Source of the DNA: Lepidurus packardi
Lineage: Eukaryota > Arthropoda > Branchiopoda > Notostraca > Triopsidae
Direction: 5' to 3'
Length of the DNA: 64,000 nucleotides
Assembly: GCA_023053545.1 (NCBI GenBank)
Contig: JAKZAN010000001.1
Location: 6,220,565 to 6,284,564, forward strand
Shown: positions 1 to 10,800 of the stretch, piece by piece
How the letters are laid out: each line of letters opens with the position of its first letter
How positions within the stretch are numbered: position 1 is the stretch's first letter
Notes under the pieces: generated by a model
What the model was told of the DNA's origin: nothing
Database searches by the model: none
What the model saw: only the letters and a program-made list of their open reading frames with translations
Position numbers and translations under genes: made by a program

Positions 1-485
1 TGATCCAAGCACGCAATCCTTTCTAAAAGCCGGGGTTTGCTCATAGGGCCCAACGAGATTAATTCATTCAACAAGATTACCTGTGAATTCGATGCAGGTG
101 AAGTGGTGTTATCAACAGCGTTTTTTTCCCCGCGTTGTTTCTGCCATTCTGGGGTTGGCGAAATGGGAAAAGACTCAATTTGAGAAACAAAATCGCTGGG
201 AAGGGCATCTCGGAATGCCGTATTTAAGGAAAAGACGTTAGAGATCTTTATACTACATTCGGATTGCTCTGCGTTATGTTTGGCGGGTTCTATATCGCGA
301 TTTCCTGTCACGGGTTCTACAGTCCCATCGTCATCCTGCGCCAATTTCATATTTTCTTCCGAAGTAAGATCTATAACCTGTGTTTTGTACACCAAATGTG
401 TTAGTATAAAAAACTGCTATAGTGACAAAAACTAAAGTTAACGTACTTCTATTACCGCGACATCATTGCCAGGATTATAATCCAT
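1..485 (-). CDS. Unidentified acidic protein, 5' part (runs off the window)
   Basis: Two coding exons read on the minus strand. Exon 1 is 485-447 (ATG at 485, 13 codons, ending at a gtacgt donor). Exon 2 is 377 to the window edge (acceptor acacag), open throughout, giving at least 138 residues. A good acceptor (ttttccaacag) lies 7 nt before the ATG, so a non-coding 5' exon is likely further upstream. The peptide is rich in Asp, Glu, Asn and Ser with no recognisable fold in this part. Across the exon junction it reads VIEVIDLTSEE, a classic SUMO-interaction motif (VIDLT followed by acidic residues). A possible phase-0 donor (CAG|GTAATC) lies near position 87, but the frame stays open and helix-like beyond it, so I kept the exon continuous. 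It lies downstream of E75 on the same strand. I do not recognise the protein. The exon structure is convincing; the function is unknown. Confidence 0.6.
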
Positions 486-2249
486 AACTCTCCTGTTGGA
501 AAATAGATTACCCAGCTTGATAAGGATGAAATTACGAAAGGTTTATGATGTATACACAACACAGATAGGAGTGGAAAGAGAAAAGTGCATGTGTTGATCC
601 TGGCCTCGTCACAACTTCCCTACTGTCATTTTAACTGCAACAGAGAAATGTTAGGTTGCGCTGAAATAGCTTTTTTTGGGGGTTTCGAGCCCTTTTCCCC
701 GCGAAGATAAAATTCGACGTTTTCGTTATCTTTCTTTCCGACAGGTCCTTCTCGAATCTTTTCCAGCTGCTCTAAAAACGGAAACCTGCATTGACAAATT
801 ACTGTAAACAAAAATAATTCATTAGCGAAAATAAAGGAAAAGAGAAACTCGTTGTTTAAATTGATTGGTACACTTTATACTTTTTCTAACAACCATAATA
901 CATCTCTCCAGAATAACGCATCAAGCATTGCAAAACATGGTCACATGTTGATTCGAACGTCAACGACGTAATGAGAACTTTTATAACACGAGTCGTTCCA
1001 ACATACACAATACTTTCTTCGCGTTTTTATTCAAAATAGACAAACACTGCCACTGGGTTTCAAAACGTTGGCTCAACGCAATGGGTGGGTTTCTTTTTCT
1101 TGCAATACTAGGGAAACTCTAGGTGGGTTATAAAAGTTGATGTGGGAGGAAGAATCCAGAGGGACTTGTGTACTTTTGAGTCTAATGTCCATCCATGCTA
1201 AACAGGGACGAGATCTACAGCATGATTTTTCGCTTGGTTTTGGTCTTATCCACCATCCACATCAGGGTGGATAGTTTATAAAAAAAAAAGAGAGGGAAGG
1301 AAAAATGTGAAAAAATTATACACTTCCACTGATTTCCTTCCATGAAAATGAAGCTAAGGGAACCTTCGAAGAGATTGGTAGGATAAAGTGGTATTGGTGG
1401 AAATGGATACTAGCAAAACGCCCAAACTTGGGTCAAAAAGTGTGCCAAAAACTACTCCCGCTCACTAAAAAATACTTCGTATCATTGATCGTTAGCAACT
1501 TCTACCACCGCTTTGTTTGGGGAGAGAAATGATGAAACAATGGGGATGCTCTTCTCTTTTCGTTTAATGATTTTTACTGGCCGCGCTAAAGAACTCAAAA
1601 CAGTGTTCGGGCACATAAAACAATTTTTCCATTCATTGTCGAATGACTTTTACAGTTGCTATGGAAAAAAATATCCCACAATAGCACGACGCCTGCGATA
1701 GAGAGAAAGGAGGGACATGTATAGATATAGGAAGGGAAAGCTTTTTTGCTTGCGGAGGGGAAAACATTGTTGATTGTAACCTTCACCATAAATTAGAATC
1801 TCCCCATCTTAACTTTGTGTGTTCCACGGTTTATGATTACTTGCCAGGCCTAAAATGATTTCACACATAGTAATCTTTTACAAAACCGTAGATTTTGCAT
1901 ATCACAAATTCTGTACAGCAATCAAGGAGGGGGGAAATTGTCCCTTCGCCATAATCGTGTTGAACGTCAAAAACCCACACTTTTTTGCCCAACATTTGTC
2001 CCCGCTATGAAATTTGTTAAAACCAAAATGCCACATTCTATACAACAGGTACGAGGAGGGGAGGCCCGATCAGCTTGTCTTCCGTGTTTTTTTGTCCTAA
2101 TTCTTTTCCCATTTTCGTATAATAATTCCACACAATTTTGACTGGCAAGACTAAAAATATGTCCCAATAAGTTACGACCCAAAATTTAGCTTTGGGATAT
2201 CATCTTGTGTTTGTGTGTGTGCTAGAGAATCGTATAAGTGCGAAGCAAG
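486..2249. other. Gap between the partial gene and the E75 stop codon; probable E75 3' UTR
   Basis: No supported coding region. The right part is expected to be E75 3' UTR. A minus-strand AATAAA (TTTATT at 1026-1031 on plus) is a candidate polyadenylation signal about 1.2 kb after the stop. A 61-codon open frame at 811-626 has no real ATG and no donor, so it is not called. Confidence 0.4.
1026..1031 (-). terminator. Candidate poly(A) signal AATAAA for E75
   Basis: TTTATT on the plus strand, about 1.2 kb downstream of the E75 stop. It is the clearest canonical hexamer I found between E75 and the next gene. Position is the only support. Confidence 0.25.
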
Positions 2250-3808
2250 CTACGCATGGAGTGGGAAATAGTGTTGTTGCGGATGCGTAACTGGGGTGGA
2301 TCTCTCATGTGTCGGTGATGATGAGGGCGATTTGAGAGACAGGTTCAAAGGCTGGGGCTGGGCTTCAGTAAGGCCAACTGGCAGCTCAGCGGGCGCGGGT
2401 GGAGTGTGGGCGCTGGGTGACAAGCGACCCGCCGGGGATCGCACGTTGTCGTAACACCGTCCGGCGAAGGATGACTCGCTGGATTGCGAGGAGCTGGGCC
2501 GCGCGTACGGGTGGTAATAAGGACCCGTGGTGAGGACGCTCTTGTGTCCATGAGTCGTAGGTGGAGAGGAATAAGTAGGGTACGTTGGAGTTCCCCTCAT
2601 GATGTTGGTGACGATCAAGTCGGTCCGCCGCTGTTGTTCGGAACTGATTCGGGGCCCTTCCATCAACGAGCGTGCCAACGTCGAGTGCGTGCTTGTCAAT
2701 GGCGTGGGGCTTGACAAGGCTGCCAGCAACGGCGACGACGTCGACGGAGAGTGAGACGGTGAAGACGTCAGGGCGCTGATTAGTGCCATAGGAGGATTAG
2801 GTGAGGACATGGGCGAGTTTACGCTCCGCATGACTGCCGGATCAGCGCTCTCTGAAGCGGCGTCTCGACGTTGTAAGGTCAAAGCCCTGAATTTCTTGTG
2901 AGGCTTGTAGGCTTCGTCCATCAACGAGTTGGTGTCGAACAAAGGAGGCGCTTGGAGCACGCGTTTCAGTACTGGCATGTCATCGACGGCGGTGGCCACC
3001 CGAGAGTGTCCCGAGGACTGGTGCAGGTTGTGATGGTGCTGGTTCTGGTGATGATGTTGATTATGGTGGTGAAGCTCTTCCATGTCCTTGACCTTGTCCT
3101 CGACGGAACGAGGCGAAGAACAGAAGGAATTGCTGGTTGAACGCGAAGTGTTGGACATTTTTTCGTAACGATCAATCCCAGACTCGATGCCGGAGTCGTC
3201 GGGCGAGTCGAGCTTCCTCAACTTGTAAGGGCACTGTGGAGGAGCTTCGTCCTCGGCGATCATGAGTGGATGCTCACCATCTTCGCCTTCGCTGGAAGTG
3301 GATCCGTTCTCGGAATCTTGTGGAACTCGACGATGATGGTGGAGGTGGTGGTGCAAATGATGAGTTGATGAAGTGGAGGACATCAAGTGCCGTGCTGAGC
3401 CAGCTACAGCCGCTAGCAGAGGAAGATCGCTCATAGCTTCGCTCGAATACACCGATTCGGTAGACGATACTGATCCGATCGGACTTCGGGCGCCTTCTTC
3501 ATCGGGCCACGAGTTTCTTGAAGAGGAGTCCCAGGGACTAGCCGGGGGCTGGTTGCTGGCAAGAGGAGCCGCCGATGCTGCTGCGGAGGCGATCTGTGCT
3601 GGACGGTTGGATTGCTCCGTCATCTTGAAAGCCAGCAGCTTTTCTGAGTGCAGCGTGTTCAAGGTACGAAGATCAGGGATTTTTCGTAGCACCTCGGCAT
3701 ACAAGCCCGGTTGCTCGGGATGGGATTGCGAGAGCATCGTTTCCAAAACGAAGCGTAATTTAGACTCCATGCGTTCGGTCAACTCCAGGCCTCTTAAGCC
3801 AGGACGAT
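2250..3808 (-). CDS. E75: E75 last coding exon: end of LBD plus F domain
   Basis: Acceptor tttctag|AT completes an Asp codon (phase 1). The exon encodes the last LBD helices ([13 protein letters not shown] and following) and then about 450 residues of F domain. Visible features are the His runs [10 protein letters not shown] and HHHQNQHHH, Ser/Pro tracts, the conserved acidic [16 protein letters not shown] segment, and PLNLS at residues 1108-1112 (2351-2337). Stop TAG is at 2252-2250. The length is typical of arthropod E75, which has the longest F domain among insect receptors. Confidence 0.95.
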
Positions 3809-6800
3809 CTAGAAATTAAAGAAATTTCATGTTTAAAGAATTTGCAACTTGAATTAATTTTTACTCGATTAAAAGAAACATTAAGACTAAAAATTTACCT
3901 CTCGAAACAACCACTACAGCGCAAAATAAGGCTAATTCGGCATCACTCAAGCCTAGACTATTGAGACGTTCGGCGAAGTCGAACATGGAATCCATCAAGA
4001 ATCGCGCATTGGCAGAATTGTGCAATGCATCCCTTCGCAGTAGCTGACCGTTGAGGCACAGCATGGTATTGCTCTGTAATATAGAAACAGGGCCAGTTAG
4101 TTTGTTGTTTTAAATTTTAAACAGGAATGTTTTGATAATTACCTCTGCATCGAACATTGCCGCCAGACGGACCAGAAGTACTTCAAAGACTCCTGCTTTG
4201 AGCAAAGTCACTTGGTCGTCCTGGGCCAGTAAGGAAAACCCAGGCAATCGTTTGGCAAACTCCACAACACCACGGATCGCAGGCGAAAATCGCTCAGAGA
4301 AGTCTTGGAGCAACTGTTGCTGTCCATTAACGGGAACTGGTGTGGGATTGAGAGGACAAGCCTGTTGAATAAATGGAAAACAAGAAAAATTGAGTTATTG
4401 ATCACTGTTTACCCAGTCTGCCTGAAAAGATACACAGTTGGCAGATAAAGAATCCCAAGTTTTATTAGTTTGTGAGGCAAGGGGCTGTCAAGGTTGGAGT
4501 CTGTCAAGGACGGCAATGCGCAATTATACGAAACGGGAGGTCAGCTGGTGATGTAACGTATCACACCATTTTTATGTGTTATATTGGAGGGGCGTTTTAC
4601 AATGGCAGTTTCCCGTTCTATGGAAACTGGAAGCGTTATCCGTGTAACCTGACCCCGCTGTTTCGCTCAAGCTTCTATTATTTGTCATGGCGCATTTCTC
4701 ATAACCCCCGTCAATGCTACTGATACGCGGAAACCCACTGAAAAGCGTAGGCTTGGCAAACTGGGGCTCAGAAAAAGACGTGTGACGAAGACGAGGCATT
4801 AACGTAGTTTTTCTGCTGCAGACCTTGGATTTTTACGGGATCCAAGCAAGGAATTGTTGAAGCAAACATATGTAGGGAAGCGTGCCAACTTGTCTCTCCC
4901 CACAAAAAGTGGCTGGGAGATCTGACCTTGGCCATATAAAACGCGTATATCTCGAGAATTCGAATAGAGATTACATAAATTTCGAGTCATATAGATTAAA
5001 TCATAGACAAACGGAAACGTCTTCCTTCCATGGGACGGACTAACATTCTATATCTTCTTGAAAGGGTTTTGTCCCGGTTCTCCTTCAAGGTTAGAGGAAG
5101 TTCGTTATCTGTTCTTTTCGCAGGAATTTTTTTGGCGTCAGGGTGAAGTTGCATCACGGATATTTTGGTTTATGTTTGGATACGCTGGAAGTACTGCAAG
5201 ATTTGCATACCATGTACGGACATGTGTGTATGGAGAGCATAGGTGTCAGGGGAGCAAAAGAGTGGATCTTAACGAGAGGCGAAGGTCAGAGCTTCGTTTC
5301 CCACCCAAGGTCGACACTGACGCAAGCAGACCAAAGACGTTACACTGAATGTGTTTACGTGCTCCAATCCTGTCCGGATTTGAAGTCGAAAGGGATGTTT
5401 TCAAAGAGAGGCAGGGATATAGGCCTAAGGAACGTCGCTACATGATTAGATCGAAAGGAGTCAAGGCTGTCTGCATTTATTTATTTACTATCTTTATTTT
5501 GTGTTGAAGAATAATGACAAAGGGGGAACTGGCGTGAAAAGGTGAAAAGAGAGAGAGTACGAGTTCTGTGGCGATCGATATTACTTACCAAGGTAGTCGG
5601 ACCGGTGGCATAGTCGGGATGACGTTGAGCAGCCGCTAACAAGGGTTCTACCTTATCCCGCGTGAAGTCACACGTGTCCACGTGAGCGCGAATGACAGCA
5701 TTCATTAACTGCTGGTCATCGGCTAATTCTGCCGCTAAGGCGCGTTCAGCCGATCGGGCATTCACAGATTGCATGGCGGCCAAAATCTTGGCCTTTTCAC
5801 GTTTAGGAACGCGACCAAACCGTACGGCTATAATCAGAAAAATAAGAAAAATGAATAATACAATAAGATTAGTTTTCGGGCAAATTCAAATTCTGAAGCC
5901 TTGAAAAGAGACGATTGCTGTAGCAAATAAGGTAGGCCTACACTGTGCACCATAGAGTTTGCCGGTCAATATGCCTTTCAAAATGGGCCAAGGCTCGCTT
6001 GAATCCTTTGAGGCTAAGGTTCGTAAATCTCGGTCGCATATTTTAGTTCTAAACTCGTTTTCACTTTCCATTTTTTGGTTTGGGAAACTGCCTTCGTCTT
6101 CCTTTTTGAGAAGTTTGAAATGAAAACTAAACTTGAGATTGTAATAAAGCCGGAAGTTCTAACTGGACTACACAAGACGAACTTTTCCACGTCACTGGCG
6201 GAATAAGAGCGTCCAGGAACACATGCGGATATTGCGCACCGCAAAGTATTCGTTGTCAAGTCAACGCAACGGGATGGAAGGCCATCACGTTAAACCTTGT
6301 TCAAGGCTATCTTGCAATCGACGTGCAGGGAAGACGAGAGAATTCTATGCTAGGATCTTAAATAGATCGGCCTTGGAGCACGGCAAATGTGATATTCAGA
6401 TTTCTATAGGAAAGTCAAAACAAACCGACTTCCCCCTACACTGACCTCGGCGCTGATAGCGCATGCGATGCAATACAAACAACGGTTCTATTGAACACGA
6501 CACTAAATTGTTTTGCTCTACAGCAGTTGTCCTAAACTAAGCGAAAGGGCGCTACCTACGCTTTTGTTTGAACGACCTTAACACGTTTCGTCGCTATTCG
6601 AACAGATTTCCGCCTTTCCCCATGCAATCCTACAGCTGGTACTTTGGGTAATTACCAAGGGCGACAATACTTCAAAAATTTTCGTCATGACTAAAGGTGC
6701 AAGTTTTTCAACACAAACATTTCAACTGTTTACGGCGTCTTTCTCTAGCCTTGAACTTATCATGTCCAATTGTTTGATTGCTTTGGAAAGAAAACAAAAC

Positions 6801-7831
6801 TCTTACACTCGTGAAGTCCTGCTACTGGGGAATTACTTCCTGGGCAATTAAGTTCTTATTATGTTTGTTTGTTTTTAAGCGCACACTATATTGATAGAAT
6901 TACCTGATTGTTTTTCCAACACTTTACGTTTCTGCGACCAAGTCATAGATGTAGACTCGTTCAGCTCGTTCTTGACATTTTGTTTATTTTGTTCTGGATG
7001 AAATGGGGCAATGGGCGCAAAATGAGTGTCACTTTGGCATAGTTCGAGGTTTTCAAAGGGGCAGTAGTCACGGATCCCCATGGCTTAATTTGCTCCAGTT
7101 AAAATAAGTCGAAAAATTTCACTTCACCACAAGGAGTGAAGAAGAAACCCCCTCTAAACCCGTAAAAAAGAGAGAGTTAAGTGGAGTATAGAAACAACCC
7201 ACTTTCTCTCTTGTAAGATTGAGGTTCACTCTCGGAACCAGAAAGTCACTCTCCCTAAACTCGCACCAGATTTCTAATACACAGAACTGGCACTACTAGC
7301 ACAGACTTTGTGAGAAAAAAAACTTTGTCTTTTGGGGAAAACTTTGTGAGAGACACTGAAATGTGATCCTGCTCGCTCTGAGGCTGCCGAAGCAATACTT
7401 GGTGTAGCGTGGTTCAAGCGCTTAGTATAAGCAACCCAGTACCGACAAAGGGCAGTGGCCTACGAAAGTAGGTCATCATCACCTGTACCGGTGAACGCTC
7501 ATTCTTATTTGTCTTTTCGTCCTGCTACTATAGGTTGTAGGACACTACTAAAGCCCAACCTTCACTACTAAAGCCCAACCCTCACGCTGCTTTTCGAGGA
7601 AATGTTGATTTCAAAACTTTCAAAGTCCCTAGTGTACGCCGGACCGGCAAGCCGATCCTTTCCACGTAAAACTATTTAGGGCTTTTCCACCCGCCAAAAT
7701 GCACTAGTTCATCAACCCCCTGAACTCTTGACTGGGGGTTAAAACCCGGCTATCAGATCTGATGTAACTTCCCATACCAGGCCCATACCCCCCGAAATGT
7801 TGTTTCTCCGTAACGACGTCTACATACTAAC

Positions 7832-7878
<47 letters not shown>

Positions 7879-10800
7879 AACCAAAATCCTGGGTACGGCC
7901 CCTGTCCCATTCTCTTGTGGTTTCCCCAATGGAATATTTTTTATTGTATCCTACTAGTATTATTTCTTTAAATGTATCAGCTATTGACTGGCAAATCACC
8001 TTCTCTTTCATCGGCCCGGTAATTACAAAACTGCTTGCAAAACTGGTTTGCAAAAATATATTTTTAACGGAAAAGCAGCACTTACCATCTCGGCTCATGC
8101 CGACCGCGATGCATTTCTTCAAACGGCAGTATTGACACCGGTTGCGATTGATTCGCAAGATGGAGCATTGTTGGTTCTTGGTACACGGGCGATATTGGAT
8201 CTTTTGTTGGATGCTACGACGGAAAAATCCCTAAAAAATGGCAAATACAGAGATATAATTAGTAATGTTTTAATCTCAGATCGTTTTTTAAGATATGAAG
8301 AAGGCATAAAGCTATTGACGGGATCTTTGTTTGTCCCCCCGCTCTGAACGTCACGAAATAACCCTGTAAGCATGCTCTAGTGTCCCGGTTTGCGTTCACC
8401 GACCTCTCGGTGTTTCTTGCTCGTATTCCCTCTCGCTTGTTATACCATATCATAGTACACATTCGTGAACGGATATGCGCGAGTATGTGTGACCGGAGAA
8501 CTTCTTCGTTGGATTTACCGCATTTCTACGCTGGACAGCGCAGCGCCCAAGCACTCGCTTGCGGATCGGCCAATGACCCTAAACCCCTGAGAGTCCTCAG
8601 CCCCGGTACCCTAAGGAAGACAAAACGAGCTAAATGCAGCTTTTCGTGGAAAGTAAGAGTCTTAAACTAGGCCACGACCTCGCCCGCCCGCTGCACAGGG
8701 CAACAATCCCGCGAACCTGACTTACTACTGCGAAACGATCGTTCCCGAAACCCTTTAAGTCTGTTAAACTCTTCGACTTTCTACCTGACTTTTACCTTTG
8801 AGAAATATGGAGCCTATTTTAGGATCTTTTTTTCCCTTGAACTGTTGACCGGATCGAGACTATTGGGAAAACTTGCTAGAAAGCAACAACAAGGGTGTAC
8901 AGTCCCCCTCCTTCTCTGCGTGGGACCTACAGTTACGAAATCGGCGTTAATAGGCCAGGACAAAATTCCATAGGATGTTTACGTTTTTTTTCTACTACGC
9001 CCAGCACGTCACTCTCGCCGGTTGTTTTTCTCAGTTTACGTAAACAGCAGGCCTATATGTGTCGAAATTTTCCTTTCCCGAAGACTTGGCCGACTCCCGC
9101 TCTTCTGTCGAAACCCGCGTTCAAATGCAAACAACACTGCGACCAGTTGAGAGAATCCCATTTTTTTATTACTGTTTAGTAAGAACCCAACAACCCTCCT
9201 AGCTGTGTTGGTATAGTAGACTAGTAAGTGTATTTCTCGTAAGTTCCTTGGAGCCCGCAGCGGGTCAGTAGCGGTCGTTCACCGTCAAGTCGGTTGGTTC
9301 ACCCATGTTACTCATGCAAAGCGAACCAAAAAAGGACAAATATGGTTATTCACATTGAGAAACAGAAGCAGGTAAATAGATGTACAACTTCCGAAGAAAA
9401 ATCATCAGAGCTGGGAAACATGTGTCAGAGATATCCCGAGTCCCGGTAGGTTAAATTCTTCTGAGAAAATTGGGATTTTCCTGCATGCTTTCTGATGCAA
9501 CTCTCAGGTCTAAAAAAATTTAGACTGCATCTTTGGAATGACTCTTAGACGGAGAGGTCGGGTTAATTAAGAGGAATTAAAACATTCCTATCACGGCAGT
9601 TCTAGAAGGAAATGACCTTTACTAGATGTGAATTTTTTGGCATTGTCGAAATCTGTCTGAGCTTTACGCGTCATGACACTAGCCGATATAAGACAATGCA
9701 TTGTCTTGTATCAGCTAGTGACCCTTTCGTGGTGCTTTTCCTTCATGCTTCAGATCTCCCAACCGTGCCAAGGGTATCATTATTGCAACGGTTTCCTGAC
9801 GAGGTCAGGTCAACCAACCAACGCCAGTGCAATCCTTTTGCTTATTGTCAGGAAAAGTTACACGAATCATGGCTTGGTGTTCACATTTGAAAAACTCTCA
9901 CTGCTCTACTCTTCCAGTGGGTCACCAGGTGACATGGATCTACAGATGACATGCTGCTATCAGAAATAAAGTCGGATAAGAAACTGAAAAAGCCCACCCC
10001 GAGAGCTAAAACTGCCAAGAAATAATTCAACGGACATATCCTCGAATTGTAACATCCACTTTTATATTAACTTCTTGCGGGGATTTTGAACTTGAGTGCT
10101 ATGCCATGCGGGATGATATAAATATCGCATTAGAAATAAATGAAATAAACAAGAAACAGTTGTCCAAGGGAGCGACGACCTGGACGCCCGACCACTAACC
10201 GGTAGGTCCATTGAACGTGTTATGTTCTTCCTCCGGTAGTGACGTCAATCTATAAGCTCCCCAGTTGCCCGAATAACCGAAAGCGACAGTAACCTACAGG
10301 TAAACGACCGGGTTACGGCCGTCTACCTTCATTTCTGGTGAATTCTTGCCACTCTAATACGCTCCCAGGTAGGGGCTTAATTGCTCTGCTGATGCCACAC
10401 GGGGTTCGCTAAACTTTTCCCTGCTTCTCAATCCATGCATGGCCCAAGTTGTACAGCGTTAGGCTCTTGGCCCATAAGTTTCGATTATTGGCCTCGCGTG
10501 GGATCACACACTGTATTCCAGGAATTGTTTACAGATAATTTCATTTCTTCAACGGGACTTTTTTTCTGTTTTATTGCTCTTTACAAGCAACGTAATGGGG
10601 CTTCACGCTGCCTCGGTCGTAAGAGTTACGGGCAATGGACGAAAATGGGTCCTTCAAAGTTGTTAGTTGTGAAAGACTGAATGCTTTACAAGTTTATACA
10701 AAGGTAAAAATCTAAAAGGTGGAGTGGTCAACCTGGTGACCTGGTGAACTTCCAGTGAACCCCATTGGGACTTTTAGGTTAATTTTTGGGGAGATGGTCA

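Noticed and set aside
626-811. Minus-strand 61-codon Lys/Glu-rich frame near the partial gene
   Set aside because: Starts at TTG, has no donor before its stop, and cannot be joined to the exon at 485 with support.
7797-8158. 112-codon open frames on both strands with poly-Pro or poly-Gly
   Set aside because: They come from the 45-base C run; the rest is intron and the end of E75 zinc-finger exon 2.
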